From: F23-D06 sp045600525
Lineage (GTDB): Bacteria; Bacteroidota; Bacteroidia; Bacteroidales; WCHB1-69
Direction: 5' to 3'
Assembly (NCBI GenBank): GCA_045600525.1
Contig: JAZRYC010000155.1
Span: 1-7,674 of the forward strand
Length of the DNA stretch: 7,674 bases
Shown one piece after another: positions 1-6,654 of the stretch (its first letter is position 1; every line of letters starts with the position of its first letter). The position numbers were made by a program, and so were the translations under genes. Under the pieces are notes generated by a model. The model had not been told where the DNA came from. It saw only the letters and a list, made by a program, of their open reading frames with translations, and ran no database searches.

Positions 1-369
1 TCGCTGAACGTGCCCATCTTCGACCGTTTGGTGACGCGCAACAATGTGCGCAGCGCCAAGTTGCAGCTCAGTGGCGAGCAGTTGCAGTTGGAGAGCGTCA
101 AGAAGTCGCTGTACAAGGAAATCCAACAGTCTTACTACGGAGCGGTGGCGGCGCGCGACAAGTATGAGAGCAGTCGCGTGGCCGAGGAGAGCGCCCGCGA
201 GGCCTTCGAGGTGACGAGCGCCAAGTACGAAGTTGGCAAGGTCTCCATCACCGAGTTCAACGAAGCCAAGAGCAACTATATGCAGTCCACTGCCAACCTC
301 GCCCGCGCCAAGTACGAGTTTATGTACCAGAGGGAAGTGCTGGAACTTTATAGAGGGGAGAGGAAATAG
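1..369 (+). CDS. TolC-family outer membrane efflux protein, C-terminal part (5' end outside window)
   Basis: The frame is open from base 1 and ends at TAG 367-369, giving 122 residues. It opens with the S-L-N-V-P-I-F-D-R motif typical of the second repeat of TolC-like outer membrane efflux proteins. Two long amphipathic helices follow, rich in Ala, Glu, Lys and Arg, including a segment of the form AREAFEVTSAKYEVGKVS, the usual TolC tail that precedes the final helix ending in EVLELY. Family members are about 420-480 residues, so this is roughly the last quarter. In the family the protein forms the trimeric outer-membrane channel and periplasmic tunnel of type I secretion or RND efflux. It is GC-rich (about 60% over the first 60 bases), unlike the AT-rich DNA directly after it. 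The C39 exporter stump downstream suggests it may have served peptide export, but that is inference. Any internal start such as GTG 10 would be spurious because the frame continues upstream. Confidence 0.88.
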   Translation, partial: SLNVPIFDRLVTRNNVRSAKLQLSGEQLQLESVKKSLYKEIQQSYYGAVAARDKYESSRVAEESAREAFEVTSAKYEVGKVSITEFNEAKSNYMQSTANLARAKYEFMYQREVLELYRGERK

Positions 370-395
370 GTAATACCAAAAATTTTTTTCAAACT

Positions 396-692
396 ATGCG
401 CCAGTGGGGACAGAAATATAGGCAGTATCGGAACGAACTCAACGATGTCTTAAATAACAAAATCATTGATAAACGTATATTGGAATTGCTTATAGAGTTC
501 AGACACAATACTTCTGAATATTTCAAAACAATATATGAAAACTCTGAAAAACAGTTGTTTACATCTGTTCTGTCGAGTATTATTCACATGCATATCAATC
601 GAATGTTTAGGACCAAACAACGGCTCAACGAGTGCGCCATATATAATTTGTTACTTCGATTCTATCAATCCAATGTATATTTACCTGCCTAA
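396..692 (+). pseudogene. C-terminal remnant of a class I lanthipeptide dehydratase / thiopeptide-type (SpaB_C) protein
   Basis: This 98-codon frame begins at ATG 396, 26 bases after the TolC stop, and ends at TAA 690-692. Residues 61-71 (SIIHMHINRMF) followed by a short helix of the form IYNLLLRFYQS match the conserved end of LanB/SpaB_C proteins, as in the NisB tail with IHMHNNRL and a final aromatic helix. From my memory of NisB, the first His of that motif (here His64) corresponds to NisB His961, part of the glutamate-elimination site. In the family this domain removes glutamylated Ser/Thr side chains to make dehydroamino acids, or acts as a stand-alone thiopeptide-type protein of about 250-300 residues. 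Only the last ~100 residues remain, so the catalytic arginines and the whole glutamylation domain are missing. The in-frame bases upstream (372-395) have no stop, so the break lies near 370-395. The segment is AT-rich (27% GC over 481-540). A stand-alone small protein is possible but less likely than a truncated relic. Confidence 0.66.
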
Positions 693-709
693 TAATTAAA
701 AATATCAAT

Positions 710-2428
710 ATGAAAAGAAATTTTATTTTACTCTTAACCATCATTTTGTCTTGCGTTTCTTTATGTTTCGGGCAAGGCAAAGACGCTAAAGTAAAAGTCA
801 TCGACACGGTTTACAATCAGGGTTCCAACATTGTCTTCCCCGAACTCACCGACCAACTGTCCGAGAACTTGGATTTGTTAGGGCGCGTATGGGGATTCCT
901 CAAGTATCATCATCCCGCTATTGCGCAGGGCAAATACAACTGGGACTACGAACTCTTCCGTATGCTGCCGGGATATTTACAGGTGCCAAACCAAAAGGAA
1001 CGGGATGCCTACTTGGTGAAATGGATTCAGCATTACGGTAGAATTTCCGTAAACAAAGAGGTCGTTCCCGTGGATTCCAATGCCGTCCTCAAACCGGATT
1101 TGAGATGGATAAATCCGGAGCAGCTGTCCCCAAAGCTCTACAACCTGTTGATGAAGGTATATGAAAATCGATGGCAGAAAAACAACTGCTACGTGGTTGC
1201 AGATGTTTTCAATGCGAACAATGCGAAATTCCTACACGAAGAGTCCTACGCCAATATGTATTATCCTGATGAAGGTTTTCGTTTGCTGGCACTCTATCGT
1301 TACTGGAATATGGTGCAGTATTTCTTCCCTTATAGAAATCTGACAGATACGGATTGGAATCTGGTGATGAGAGAATGTCTTCCATCTTTTCTGGACGCTT
1401 CTGATACGTTGGAATACATTAACGCCTGCAAACGGCTGATCGCAAAATGCGATGACACCCACGGGGGCCTTTATTCAGAGTCAATGATGCCCTATCTTAA
1501 ATATTTCCGAACGCCATTTGATGTACGTTTTCTTCACAATGATACTTTGGTAGTTGGCTCGTACAGAAATCCCGAGAAAATTGACAACTCCGGGCCTAAA
1601 ATTGGAGATGTCATTACGCATATCGATCATCATTCCGTACAACAATTGGTAGATAGTTTGTCACCTTTGGTGGCCGCTTCCAACCATCAGGCCAAATTAA
1701 GAAAAATTTCTTCCATTATTACAAGTGGATGGGAAGATTCGGTTTGTATATCGTTTGTATCACAGGGAATCATAAAAGAAGCGACGATTCCTCGCTTCTC
1801 TTTTTATGATTTGAATTACGTTGATACATCGGACGGCCTTTGCTATCGCGTAATCGACGACAGTATCGGATACATTTCAATGGATGATTTGACCGCAGAA
1901 ATCATCAAGACTTTATCTGATACGTTGCAGCATACAAAAGGATTGATTATAGATTTAAGAGAATATCCCCAAAAGGTTTTTGGCAATTCCTTGTCTCCGA
2001 TTATCTCCAATCAATCCATTTCCTTTGCGCAATGCTCTAAACCGATAATAGAAAATCCGGGTGCTTTTGGTCGTAAAAGTAGTAGCTATACTGTCAAAGG
2101 CAAAAAATATTATACGGGCAGAATCGTCATATTGGTGGATGAAAATACCCAAAGCCAATCTGAATTCTGTGCGATGAGTTTTAGAACAAATCCCAAGAGT
2201 GTTGTTATCGGCAACACCACGGCAGGTGCGGATGGGAATGTCACCTCAATAACCCTTCCTGGCGGTATACAAACATATTTTTCGGGACTTGGCGTTTACT
2301 ATCCGGACGGCACGGAAACGCAGCGGGTGGGCATTATCCCCGACATCTACGTGTGGCCGACCGTTCGGGGCATTCGCGAAGGCAGAGATGAGCTTTTGGA
2401 GAAGGCGTTGGAAATATTGTCGGAATAA
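710..2428 (+). CDS. Secreted S41-family (tricorn/C-terminal-processing-like) serine protease
   Basis: The 572-residue protein starts at ATG 710, 17 bases after the preceding stop, in an A-rich leader without Shine-Dalgarno. Residues 1-21 form a Sec signal peptide (KRN, hydrophobic core, cleavage probably near FG-Q), so it acts in the periplasm or at the surface. Residues about 50-240 form a helical N-terminal domain with the WGFLKYHHPA and NWDYELFR motifs seen in Bacteroidota S41 proteins. Next come DDTHGG at 248-253 (candidate catalytic His251), a PDZ-like segment at about 270-345, and the S41 core at about 385-550. The nucleophile is probably Ser482 in NTQSQSEF. The residue 25 further on, where Tsp/CtpA enzymes carry the catalytic Lys, is Ala507 in TTAGADGN. 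The enzyme therefore resembles the tricorn-type subgroup rather than Ser-Lys Ctp proteases. A weak -7-like TATATTTA lies at 676-683. Lying between dehydratase and C39-exporter relics, it may have processed an exported peptide, but this is inference. GC content varies strongly along the gene. Confidence 0.88.
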   Translation: MKRNFILLLTIILSCVSLCFGQGKDAKVKVIDTVYNQGSNIVFPELTDQLSENLDLLGRVWGFLKYHHPAIAQGKYNWDYELFRMLPGYLQVPNQKERDAYLVKWIQHYGRISVNKEVVPVDSNAVLKPDLRWINPEQLSPKLYNLLMKVYENRWQKNNCYVVADVFNANNAKFLHEESYANMYYPDEGFRLLALYRYWNMVQYFFPYRNLTDTDWNLVMRECLPSFLDASDTLEYINACKRLIAKCDDTHGGLYSESMMPYLKYFRTPFDVRFLHNDTLVVGSYRNPEKIDNSGPKIGDVITHIDHHSVQQLVDSLSPLVAASNHQAKLRKISSIITSGWEDSVCISFVSQGIIKEATIPRFSFYDLNYVDTSDGLCYRVIDDSIGYISMDDLTAEIIKTLSDTLQHTKGLIIDLREYPQKVFGNSLSPIISNQSISFAQCSKPIIENPGAFGRKSSSYTVKGKKYYTGRIVILVDENTQSQSEFCAMSFRTNPKSVVIGNTTAGADGNVTSITLPGGIQTYFSGLGVYYPDGTETQRVGIIPDIYVWPTVRGIREGRDELLEKALEILSE

Positions 2429-2449
2429 ATTGAGGACGTAAAATATATT

Positions 2450-2599
2450 ATGTCACAATCTTTTCCCCATTATCACCAACTCGATGCCATGGACTGTGGG
2501 CCGACGTGCCTGCGGATGATTGCCAAGCACTACGGCAAGCACTATTCACTGGAGACACTCCGGCAGAAGTGCTTCATCGGGCGCGAGGGCGTGATGTAG
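2450..2599 (+). pseudogene. N-terminal stump of a C39-peptidase ABC transporter (bacteriocin/peptide exporter)
   Basis: An ATG at 2450, 21 bases after the protease stop, opens a 49-codon frame ending at TAG 2597-2599. Residues 11-22 read LDAMDCGPTCLR, the signature of the C39 cysteine protease domain at the start of peptidase-containing ABC exporters. Cys16 is the expected nucleophile. It continues with MIAKHYGK and a Leu-x-x-Leu-Arg helix to CFIGREGV, as in family members, then ends abruptly. The family is about 700-740 residues: a C39 domain that cuts leader peptides after a double-glycine motif, six membrane helices and an ATPase. Here the catalytic His and Asp, the membrane domain and the ATPase are all absent, so it cannot work as an exporter. 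The stop codon lies within the hairpin repeat at 2596-2624, which marks the point where homology ends. GC content is about 54%, close to the TolC piece and unlike most of the gene between them. Confidence 0.8.
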
Positions 2600-2624
2600 A
2601 GACGGTGCGGTGCACCGTTTCTCC
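2596..2624. repeat. Near-perfect palindrome / hairpin, dispersed-repeat-like
   Basis: Left arm 2596-2608 (GTAGAGACGGTGC) pairs with right arm 2612-2624 (GCACCGTTTCTCC) around a 3-base loop GGT. Of 13 positions, 11 are Watson-Crick, one is G-U (2601/2619) and one is a mismatch (2597/2623). It sits exactly where the C39 gene breaks off and supplies that frame's stop codon. Palindromes beginning GTAGAGAC are familiar as dispersed intergenic repeats in Bacteroidota and Cyanobacteria, so I read it as a repeat insertion. It has no T-tract, so it is not a classical intrinsic terminator, though it could still slow transcription. A single copy is visible in this window, so its repeat nature is inferred. 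Confidence 0.6.
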
Positions 2625-2720
2625 TTTGAGCGCGGTATATCTGAAGACAACACGTATGTGAATTTCAACCCAGCCAACACTTCGTTTGGCATTGGCGGTA
2701 GTATTGATTTATTAATTATT
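2625..2720 (+). pseudogene. Unrecognised coding-like remnant downstream of the hairpin
   Basis: Read in the frame starting at 2625, the sequence translates sensibly as F-E-R-G-I-S-E-D-N-T-Y-V-N-F-N, then P-A-N-T-S-F-G-I-G-G-S-I-D, before drifting into AT-rich, unlikely coding at about 2707 and reaching TAA at 2763-2765. It has no start codon and runs backwards through the hairpin to a stop at 2592-2594. Alternating polar and hydrophobic residues with Asn and Gly suggest beta strands such as those of an outer membrane protein, but I do not recognise a family. It is probably the tail of another gene joined here by the same rearrangement that cut the C39 gene. Chance openness of a short frame is the alternative. 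Confidence 0.3.
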
Positions 2721-2738
2721 CAGTCTTCATTATTTTTC

Positions 2739-2746
2739 TACCTTTG
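2739..2746 (+). promoter_or_regulatory. Bacteroidota-type -7 promoter element for the GlsB-like gene
   Basis: TACCTTTG is an exact match to the Bacteroidota primary-sigma -7 consensus TAnnTTTG. It lies 36 bases before the ATG at 2783, which would give a start of transcription near 2753 and a leader of about 30 nt. No clear TTTG -33 box is visible at the usual 19-21 base spacing. The element shows that the small membrane protein is transcribed independently of the broken genes upstream. Confidence 0.65.
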
Positions 2747-2782
2747 TACCATCATAATTCATTAACCTAAAATCATAAAATT

Positions 2783-3028
2783 ATGGGTATTATTATCTCC
2801 TTACTTCTCGGCGCTTTGGCTGGCTTCTTGGCTGGTAAGATTATGCGCGGTGGCGGCTTCGGTCTCCTTTTGAACATCATTATCGGTATTGTCGGCGGTT
2901 TCATCGGCGGCTTTATTATGAACCTCTTGGGCATCAATACAGGTGGCGGTATGGTTATTCAACTCCTTGTAGCCGTTCTCGGCGCTGTTGTTCTTCTTTG
3001 GGTTATTTCCCTGTTTAGAAAAAAATAA
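2783..3028 (+). CDS. GlsB/YeaQ/YmgE-type small membrane protein (transglycosylase-associated family)
   Basis: This 81-residue, strongly hydrophobic and glycine-rich protein has three membrane segments at about 2-20, 28-50 and 56-77, with a short basic tail RKK. The G-x-L-A-G-x-L-A-G-K-I-M-R-G-G-G-F-G start and the GIVGGFIGG repeat are the family signature (Pfam Transgly_assoc), and the length is normal for it. Despite the family name no enzymatic role is established. Members are inner-membrane proteins linked to general stress in several bacteria. The ATG at 2783 follows an A/T-rich leader without Shine-Dalgarno, as usual in Bacteroidota. The gene has its own promoter and converges on metG, with a shared terminator 12 bases after its stop. 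It is probably monocistronic. Confidence 0.9.
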   Translation: MGIIISLLLGALAGFLAGKIMRGGGFGLLLNIIIGIVGGFIGGFIMNLLGINTGGGMVIQLLVAVLGAVVLLWVISLFRKK

Positions 3029-3040
3029 TAGGAAAAATCC

Positions 3041-3090
3041 TATAATAAAGAAGCTCCGTCGGCATTTGCTGGCGGAGCTTCTTTATTATA
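3041..3090. terminator. Bidirectional intrinsic terminator between convergent genes
   Basis: Arms 3041-3058 (TATAATAAAGAAGCTCCG) and 3073-3090 are perfectly complementary over 18 bp, with a 14-base loop in which GC-ATTT-GC can form a small inner stem. The outer half of the stem is A/T-rich, so each strand's hairpin ends in its own U-rich stretch. On the minus strand the RNA also continues into TTTTT and TTTTTTT runs (complement of 3016-3036). It lies between the stop of the GlsB-like gene and the stop of metG, so it can serve both. Confidence 0.88.
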
Positions 3091-3102
3091 GAAATTTTAT
3101 GA

Positions 3103-5151
3103 TTAGTTCACAGTGCTTCCCTCTTTCACTGGCTTTTGCGGTTGGATGATGGAGAGTGCGCCGTCAGCGTTTTCCGCCATGAGTACCATGCCATGTGACT
3201 CTATGCCCTTTATATTCTTTGGGGCAAGGTTTATCAACATCAGCACTTGTTTGCCGACCAACTCTTTGGGGTCGTAATGTTCGGCAATGCCAGATACGAT
3301 TTCGCGGGTGTCGATGCCCGTGTTCACTTTCAGTTTGAGTAGTTTCTTGGTCTTGGCCACTTTCTCTGCCTCCAAAACAGTTACAATGCGGATGTCCATC
3401 TTCTGAAAATCGTCATAGCTGATTTCATCTTTTGAAGGTGTCGCGGTGGCATTGGCCATTTCGTTGGCCTTTTTGGTGGCTTCCAGTTTGGCTATTTGTT
3501 CGGCCACAACGGAATCCTCGATTTTCTCGAAAAGGTATTCGGCTGGATTGAGTGGGTCACCGGCCTTCAGAAGGTCGGCACGACCGCCGTCTTGCCAGTT
3601 TTTGGTGTTGATATTGAGAATATGTTGTAATTTTTGTGCCGTAAACGGTAGGAATGGTTCGCAAAGAACGGAAAGTGAGGCGCATATTTGCAGAGAAAGA
3701 TGCAGGATGGTTTTGACCGTTTCGGGATCTTCTTTCTGCTTTTTCCAAGGTTCGGTGTCGGTGAGGTATTTGTTGCCGATGCGTGCGAGGTTCATAAATT
3801 CCTGCAATGCCTCGCGGAAACGGTATTGCTCAACGGAATCACCGATTAGTTTCGGAAATTCCGCAATCTTGGCGATGATTTCCTTTTCGTAGTCAGAAAA
3901 CTCCCCATGCTCGGGAATAATGCCGTCATAGTATTTGTGTGTCAGCACGACGGTTCTATTTACGAAGTTGCCAAAAATGGCCAACAATTCGTTGTTGTTC
4001 CGCGCCTGAAAATCAGCCCAAGTGAAGTCGGCGTCTTTGGTCTCCGGTGCGATGGCGGTCAACGTATAACGCAACACGTCCTGTTTGCCGGGGAAATCAT
4101 TCACGTATTCGTGTGCCCATACGGCCCAGTTCTTGGAAGTGGAAATCTTTCTGCCTTCAAGGTTTAGAAATTCATTGGCCGGCACATTGTCGGCAACGAT
4201 GTAGCTGCCATCAGCTTTGAGCATGCACGGGAAGATGATGCAGTGGAACACGATATTGTCCTTGCCGATGAAATGAACCAATTTGGTGTCGTCTTTTTTC
4301 CACCATTTTTCCCAATCCTGGTTGTTTTGCTCGGCCCATTGCTTGGTAAAGGAAATGTATCCGATAGGGGCATCAAACCAAACGTAGAGGACTTTTCCTT
4401 CGGCTTCTTTTAGAGGAACCTTCACGCCCCAGTTAAGATCGCGTGTGACGGCGCGGGGTTGCAGACCCTGTTCTATCCAGGATTTGCATTGTCCGTATAC
4501 GGTGGAGCGCCAATCGTCTTTGTGCCCTTTGAGAATCCATTCGCGGAGCCACGGGTCATATTGGTCGAGAGGCAGATACCAATGTTTGGTTTCCTTAAGC
4601 ACGGGAATGTTTCCGCTCAGTGCTGATTTGGGATTGATGAGGTCGGTGGCATTAAGCGAGGTGCCGCAGGCTTCACATTGGTCTCCGTAGGCGTTTTCAT
4701 TGCCGCAGTGCGGGCAGGTTCCGGTTATATAGCGGTCGGCAAGAAACTGCTTGGCTTCTTCGTCATAATATTGTTGGGAAGTCTTCTCAATCAATTTGCC
4801 GGATTCAAATAGTTTTGTGAAATACTCGGAGGCAGTCTCATGATGTTCCGGGCAGGAAGTCCTGGAGTATATGTCAAAAGAGATGCCGAGATCCTCAAAG
4901 GATTTCTTAATGATGTTATGGTAACGGTCAACGATATCCTGAGGGGTGACACCTTCATTGCGGGCTTTGATGGTGATGGGGACTCCGTGTTCGTCGGATC
5001 CGCCGATGAAAAGAACTTCTTTGCCGTTGTTGCGAAGGTATCGGGCATAGATGTCAGCAGGAATATAAACACCAGCGAGATGTCCGATATGGACAGGTCC
5101 ATTGGCGTATGGAAGTGCAGAAGTGATGGTGTAACGTGCGATATTTTTCAT
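3103..5151 (-). CDS. metG: Methionyl-tRNA synthetase with C-terminal tRNA-binding domain
   Basis: The enzyme charges tRNA-Met with methionine in the cytoplasm using ATP. The 682-residue form begins MKNIARYT and carries the class I signature HIGH at 21-24 (PVHIGH), a zinc knuckle with Cys146, Cys149, Cys159 and Cys162 (CPHC...CEAC), and the KMSKS-loop variant KISTS at 335-339 in GRKISTSKNWAVW. The anticodon-binding helical domain runs from about 380 to 545. A linker leads to a Trbp111-like OB-fold at about 576-682 (F-x-K-x-D-I-R...SGIAEHY...NIKGIESHGM) that helps dimerisation and tRNA binding. Length and architecture are normal for Bacteroidota. The frame extends six codons upstream to a TTG at 5169. 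I chose ATG 5151 because homologues start just before the YTIT-ALPYANG stretch and because the -7 box at 5178-5185 would leave no leader for the TTG. It is transcribed after the MATE gene on the same strand, probably with its own promoter. Confidence 0.97.
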   Translation of the reverse strand: MKNIARYTITSALPYANGPVHIGHLAGVYIPADIYARYLRNNGKEVLFIGGSDEHGVPITIKARNEGVTPQDIVDRYHNIIKKSFEDLGISFDIYSRTSCPEHHETASEYFTKLFESGKLIEKTSQQYYDEEAKQFLADRYITGTCPHCGNENAYGDQCEACGTSLNATDLINPKSALSGNIPVLKETKHWYLPLDQYDPWLREWILKGHKDDWRSTVYGQCKSWIEQGLQPRAVTRDLNWGVKVPLKEAEGKVLYVWFDAPIGYISFTKQWAEQNNQDWEKWWKKDDTKLVHFIGKDNIVFHCIIFPCMLKADGSYIVADNVPANEFLNLEGRKISTSKNWAVWAHEYVNDFPGKQDVLRYTLTAIAPETKDADFTWADFQARNNNELLAIFGNFVNRTVVLTHKYYDGIIPEHGEFSDYEKEIIAKIAEFPKLIGDSVEQYRFREALQEFMNLARIGNKYLTDTEPWKKQKEDPETVKTILHLSLQICASLSVLCEPFLPFTAQKLQHILNINTKNWQDGGRADLLKAGDPLNPAEYLFEKIEDSVVAEQIAKLEATKKANEMANATATPSKDEISYDDFQKMDIRIVTVLEAEKVAKTKKLLKLKVNTGIDTREIVSGIAEHYDPKELVGKQVLMLINLAPKNIKGIESHGMVLMAENADGALSIIQPQKPVKEGSTVN

Positions 5152-5177
5152 AGAAATGAATTTTTTCAATAAGCTTG

Positions 5178-5185
5178 CAAAAATA
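5178..5185 (-). promoter_or_regulatory. -7 promoter element for metG
   Basis: Read on the minus strand this is TATTTTTG, an exact TAnnTTTG match in the 65-base gap between the MATE stop and the metG start. Transcription would begin near 5171, giving a leader of about 20 nt to ATG 5151 and almost none to the alternative TTG at 5169. No convincing -33 box is seen. Confidence 0.6.
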
Positions 5186-5216
5186 CGAAATTTAGTCTTG
5201 TGCGTATATTACCAGA

Positions 5217-6632
5217 TTATTCTTTGGGCCCTGCTTCCTTCCGTGAGGCGCGGAAAACGGGTTTGTATCCATTTTGAAATACTTTTCTTTGGGTATAGAG
5301 CAACAAACCGGCCAAAGCGGCACCGATGACATCGGAAATAGTGCATGCCGCCCAGATGCCATTTAATCCGTCATAACCCATGTTGTTGAAAAGAATGGGA
5401 ATGAGGAAACTAAGGGGCAGGAGGAATATGACTTGTCGGGAAAGACTGGTCACAATGGCGATCCATGGTTTGTCAATAGATTGGAAGAAGTTTGAGTTTA
5501 CGATAGTAAAACCGATAAGGGGAAACATCACCATAAGAAAGCGAATGGCCGTTTTACTGATACGTATTAGTTCCGCATCGGTGGTGAATACTTTTACCAG
5601 GGTTGTTGGAAAAATCAAGGCGGTAGCACTGCCCACCAAACCGATGAGTACACATACGGTCATGGTTTTCAAAAAAACCTGTCTCAGTCGTTCGGGATGC
5701 CCGGCACCATAATTATATCCTGCGATAGGTTGCATTCCCTGGCAGATGCCTATGTATAAAAGGACAAGTAGATTGGCATACGTGTTCACTACGCCGTAGG
5801 AACCCACTGCCAAATCACCGCCATACCGCAGAAGTTGGCTGTTCAGCATAGCCACAACGCCAGCAGCCGCTATGTTCATAAGGAATGGACTCATACCAAT
5901 CAAGGTGATGTTTTTGAAAATATAGCCTTTGGGCGCCCATGCGTGAGATTTGAAGCGGATAAAAGATTTCGGATTTACAAAGTGTAAGATAGAGATGGTG
6001 GCGGTGGTAGCCATAGACAGAGTAGAGGCCCATGCGGCTCCAGCAATACCCCAATGTAAGCCGAATATGAAGATGGGATCCAGGATAATGTTTAATATAG
6101 CACCGCCGGCCAGAATGAACATAGATTTAGTTGGATATCCCGAAGCACGGATCAATCCTGTAAGATTGAAGGTGACGGTGGTCAAGAACATACCTGGAAG
6201 GATGATGAGCATATATTGTCGGGCATAGGCAATGGTTTCGCTGGTAGCACCAAACAACATAAGTATTTTGTCCATGAAAAAATATACGAAAAACATCACG
6301 GTACAACCTAAGATGATGGTGAACACCATACTGTTTCCGAGAATTTTTTCTGCCCATTTCACATCTTTTCGTCCAAGAACAATGGACATACGGGCAGAGG
6401 ATCCTACACCAATTAGTGATCCAAATGCATGGATGATATTCATGATGGGCATGGTGATAGCCAGTCCTGCAATAGCCAGCGCGCCTACGCCGTGTCCGAT
6501 AAAAATTCGATCTACAATATTATATAGGGAGGCAATAATTTGACTGATAACAGAAGGAAGAGCATATAGCCAAAGCAAATGTCCTATACTTTTTGTTTCA
6601 AGTTCCTGGGTTCGATCAATAGTATTATCCAA
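5217..6632 (-). CDS. MATE-family multidrug/cation antiporter
   Basis: The protein (471 residues from the chosen start) is an inner-membrane transporter of about 12 helices in two six-helix bundles. In the family it exports drugs or other organic cations in exchange for Na+ or H+. Its N-terminal part reads LETKSIGHLLWLYALPSVIS followed by QIIASLYNIVDRIFIGHG, the typical start of MepA-like MATE proteins in Bacteroidota. Later helices carry PGMFLTTVTFNLTGLIRASG, NIILDPIFIFG and GICQGMQPIAGYNYGAG, all conserved in this group, the last opening the second bundle. The frame extends to a TTG at 6665 with no ATG before codon 71. Both TAnnTTTG boxes (6655-6662 and 6663-6670) fall on or directly before that TTG. 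I therefore prefer the TTG at 6632 (protein beginning M-D-N-T-I-D-R-T), which leaves about 15 nt of leader. The substrate cannot be told from sequence. It ends 65 bases upstream of metG. Confidence 0.92.
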   Translation of the reverse strand: MDNTIDRTQELETKSIGHLLWLYALPSVISQIIASLYNIVDRIFIGHGVGALAIAGLAITMPIMNIIHAFGSLIGVGSSARMSIVLGRKDVKWAEKILGNSMVFTIILGCTVMFFVYFFMDKILMLFGATSETIAYARQYMLIILPGMFLTTVTFNLTGLIRASGYPTKSMFILAGGAILNIILDPIFIFGLHWGIAGAAWASTLSMATTATISILHFVNPKSFIRFKSHAWAPKGYIFKNITLIGMSPFLMNIAAAGVVAMLNSQLLRYGGDLAVGSYGVVNTYANLLVLLYIGICQGMQPIAGYNYGAGHPERLRQVFLKTMTVCVLIGLVGSATALIFPTTLVKVFTTDAELIRISKTAIRFLMVMFPLIGFTIVNSNFFQSIDKPWIAIVTSLSRQVIFLLPLSFLIPILFNNMGYDGLNGIWAACTISDVIGAALAGLLLYTQRKVFQNGYKPVFRASRKEAGPKE

Positions 6633-6654
6633 GGTGCTTTTGTTTTTGAGGGTG

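Noticed and set aside
676..683. TATATTTA as promoter of the S41 gene
   Set aside because: One base off the -7 consensus, and the nearest TTTG (647-650) is about 25 bases away, beyond normal spacing. It is too weak to list as a feature.
2596..2624. Hairpin as an intrinsic terminator for the protease transcript
   Set aside because: No T-tract follows on either strand; the arms fit a dispersed repeat better.
3446..3892. 148-codon frame antisense to metG
   Set aside because: Complement of well-conserved metG codons; the translation has no domain character. The same holds for the other frames antisense to metG and the MATE gene.
5152..5169. Six-codon upstream extension of metG from a TTG
   Set aside because: It would start within a few bases of the predicted transcript start and is not typical of MetRS N-termini.
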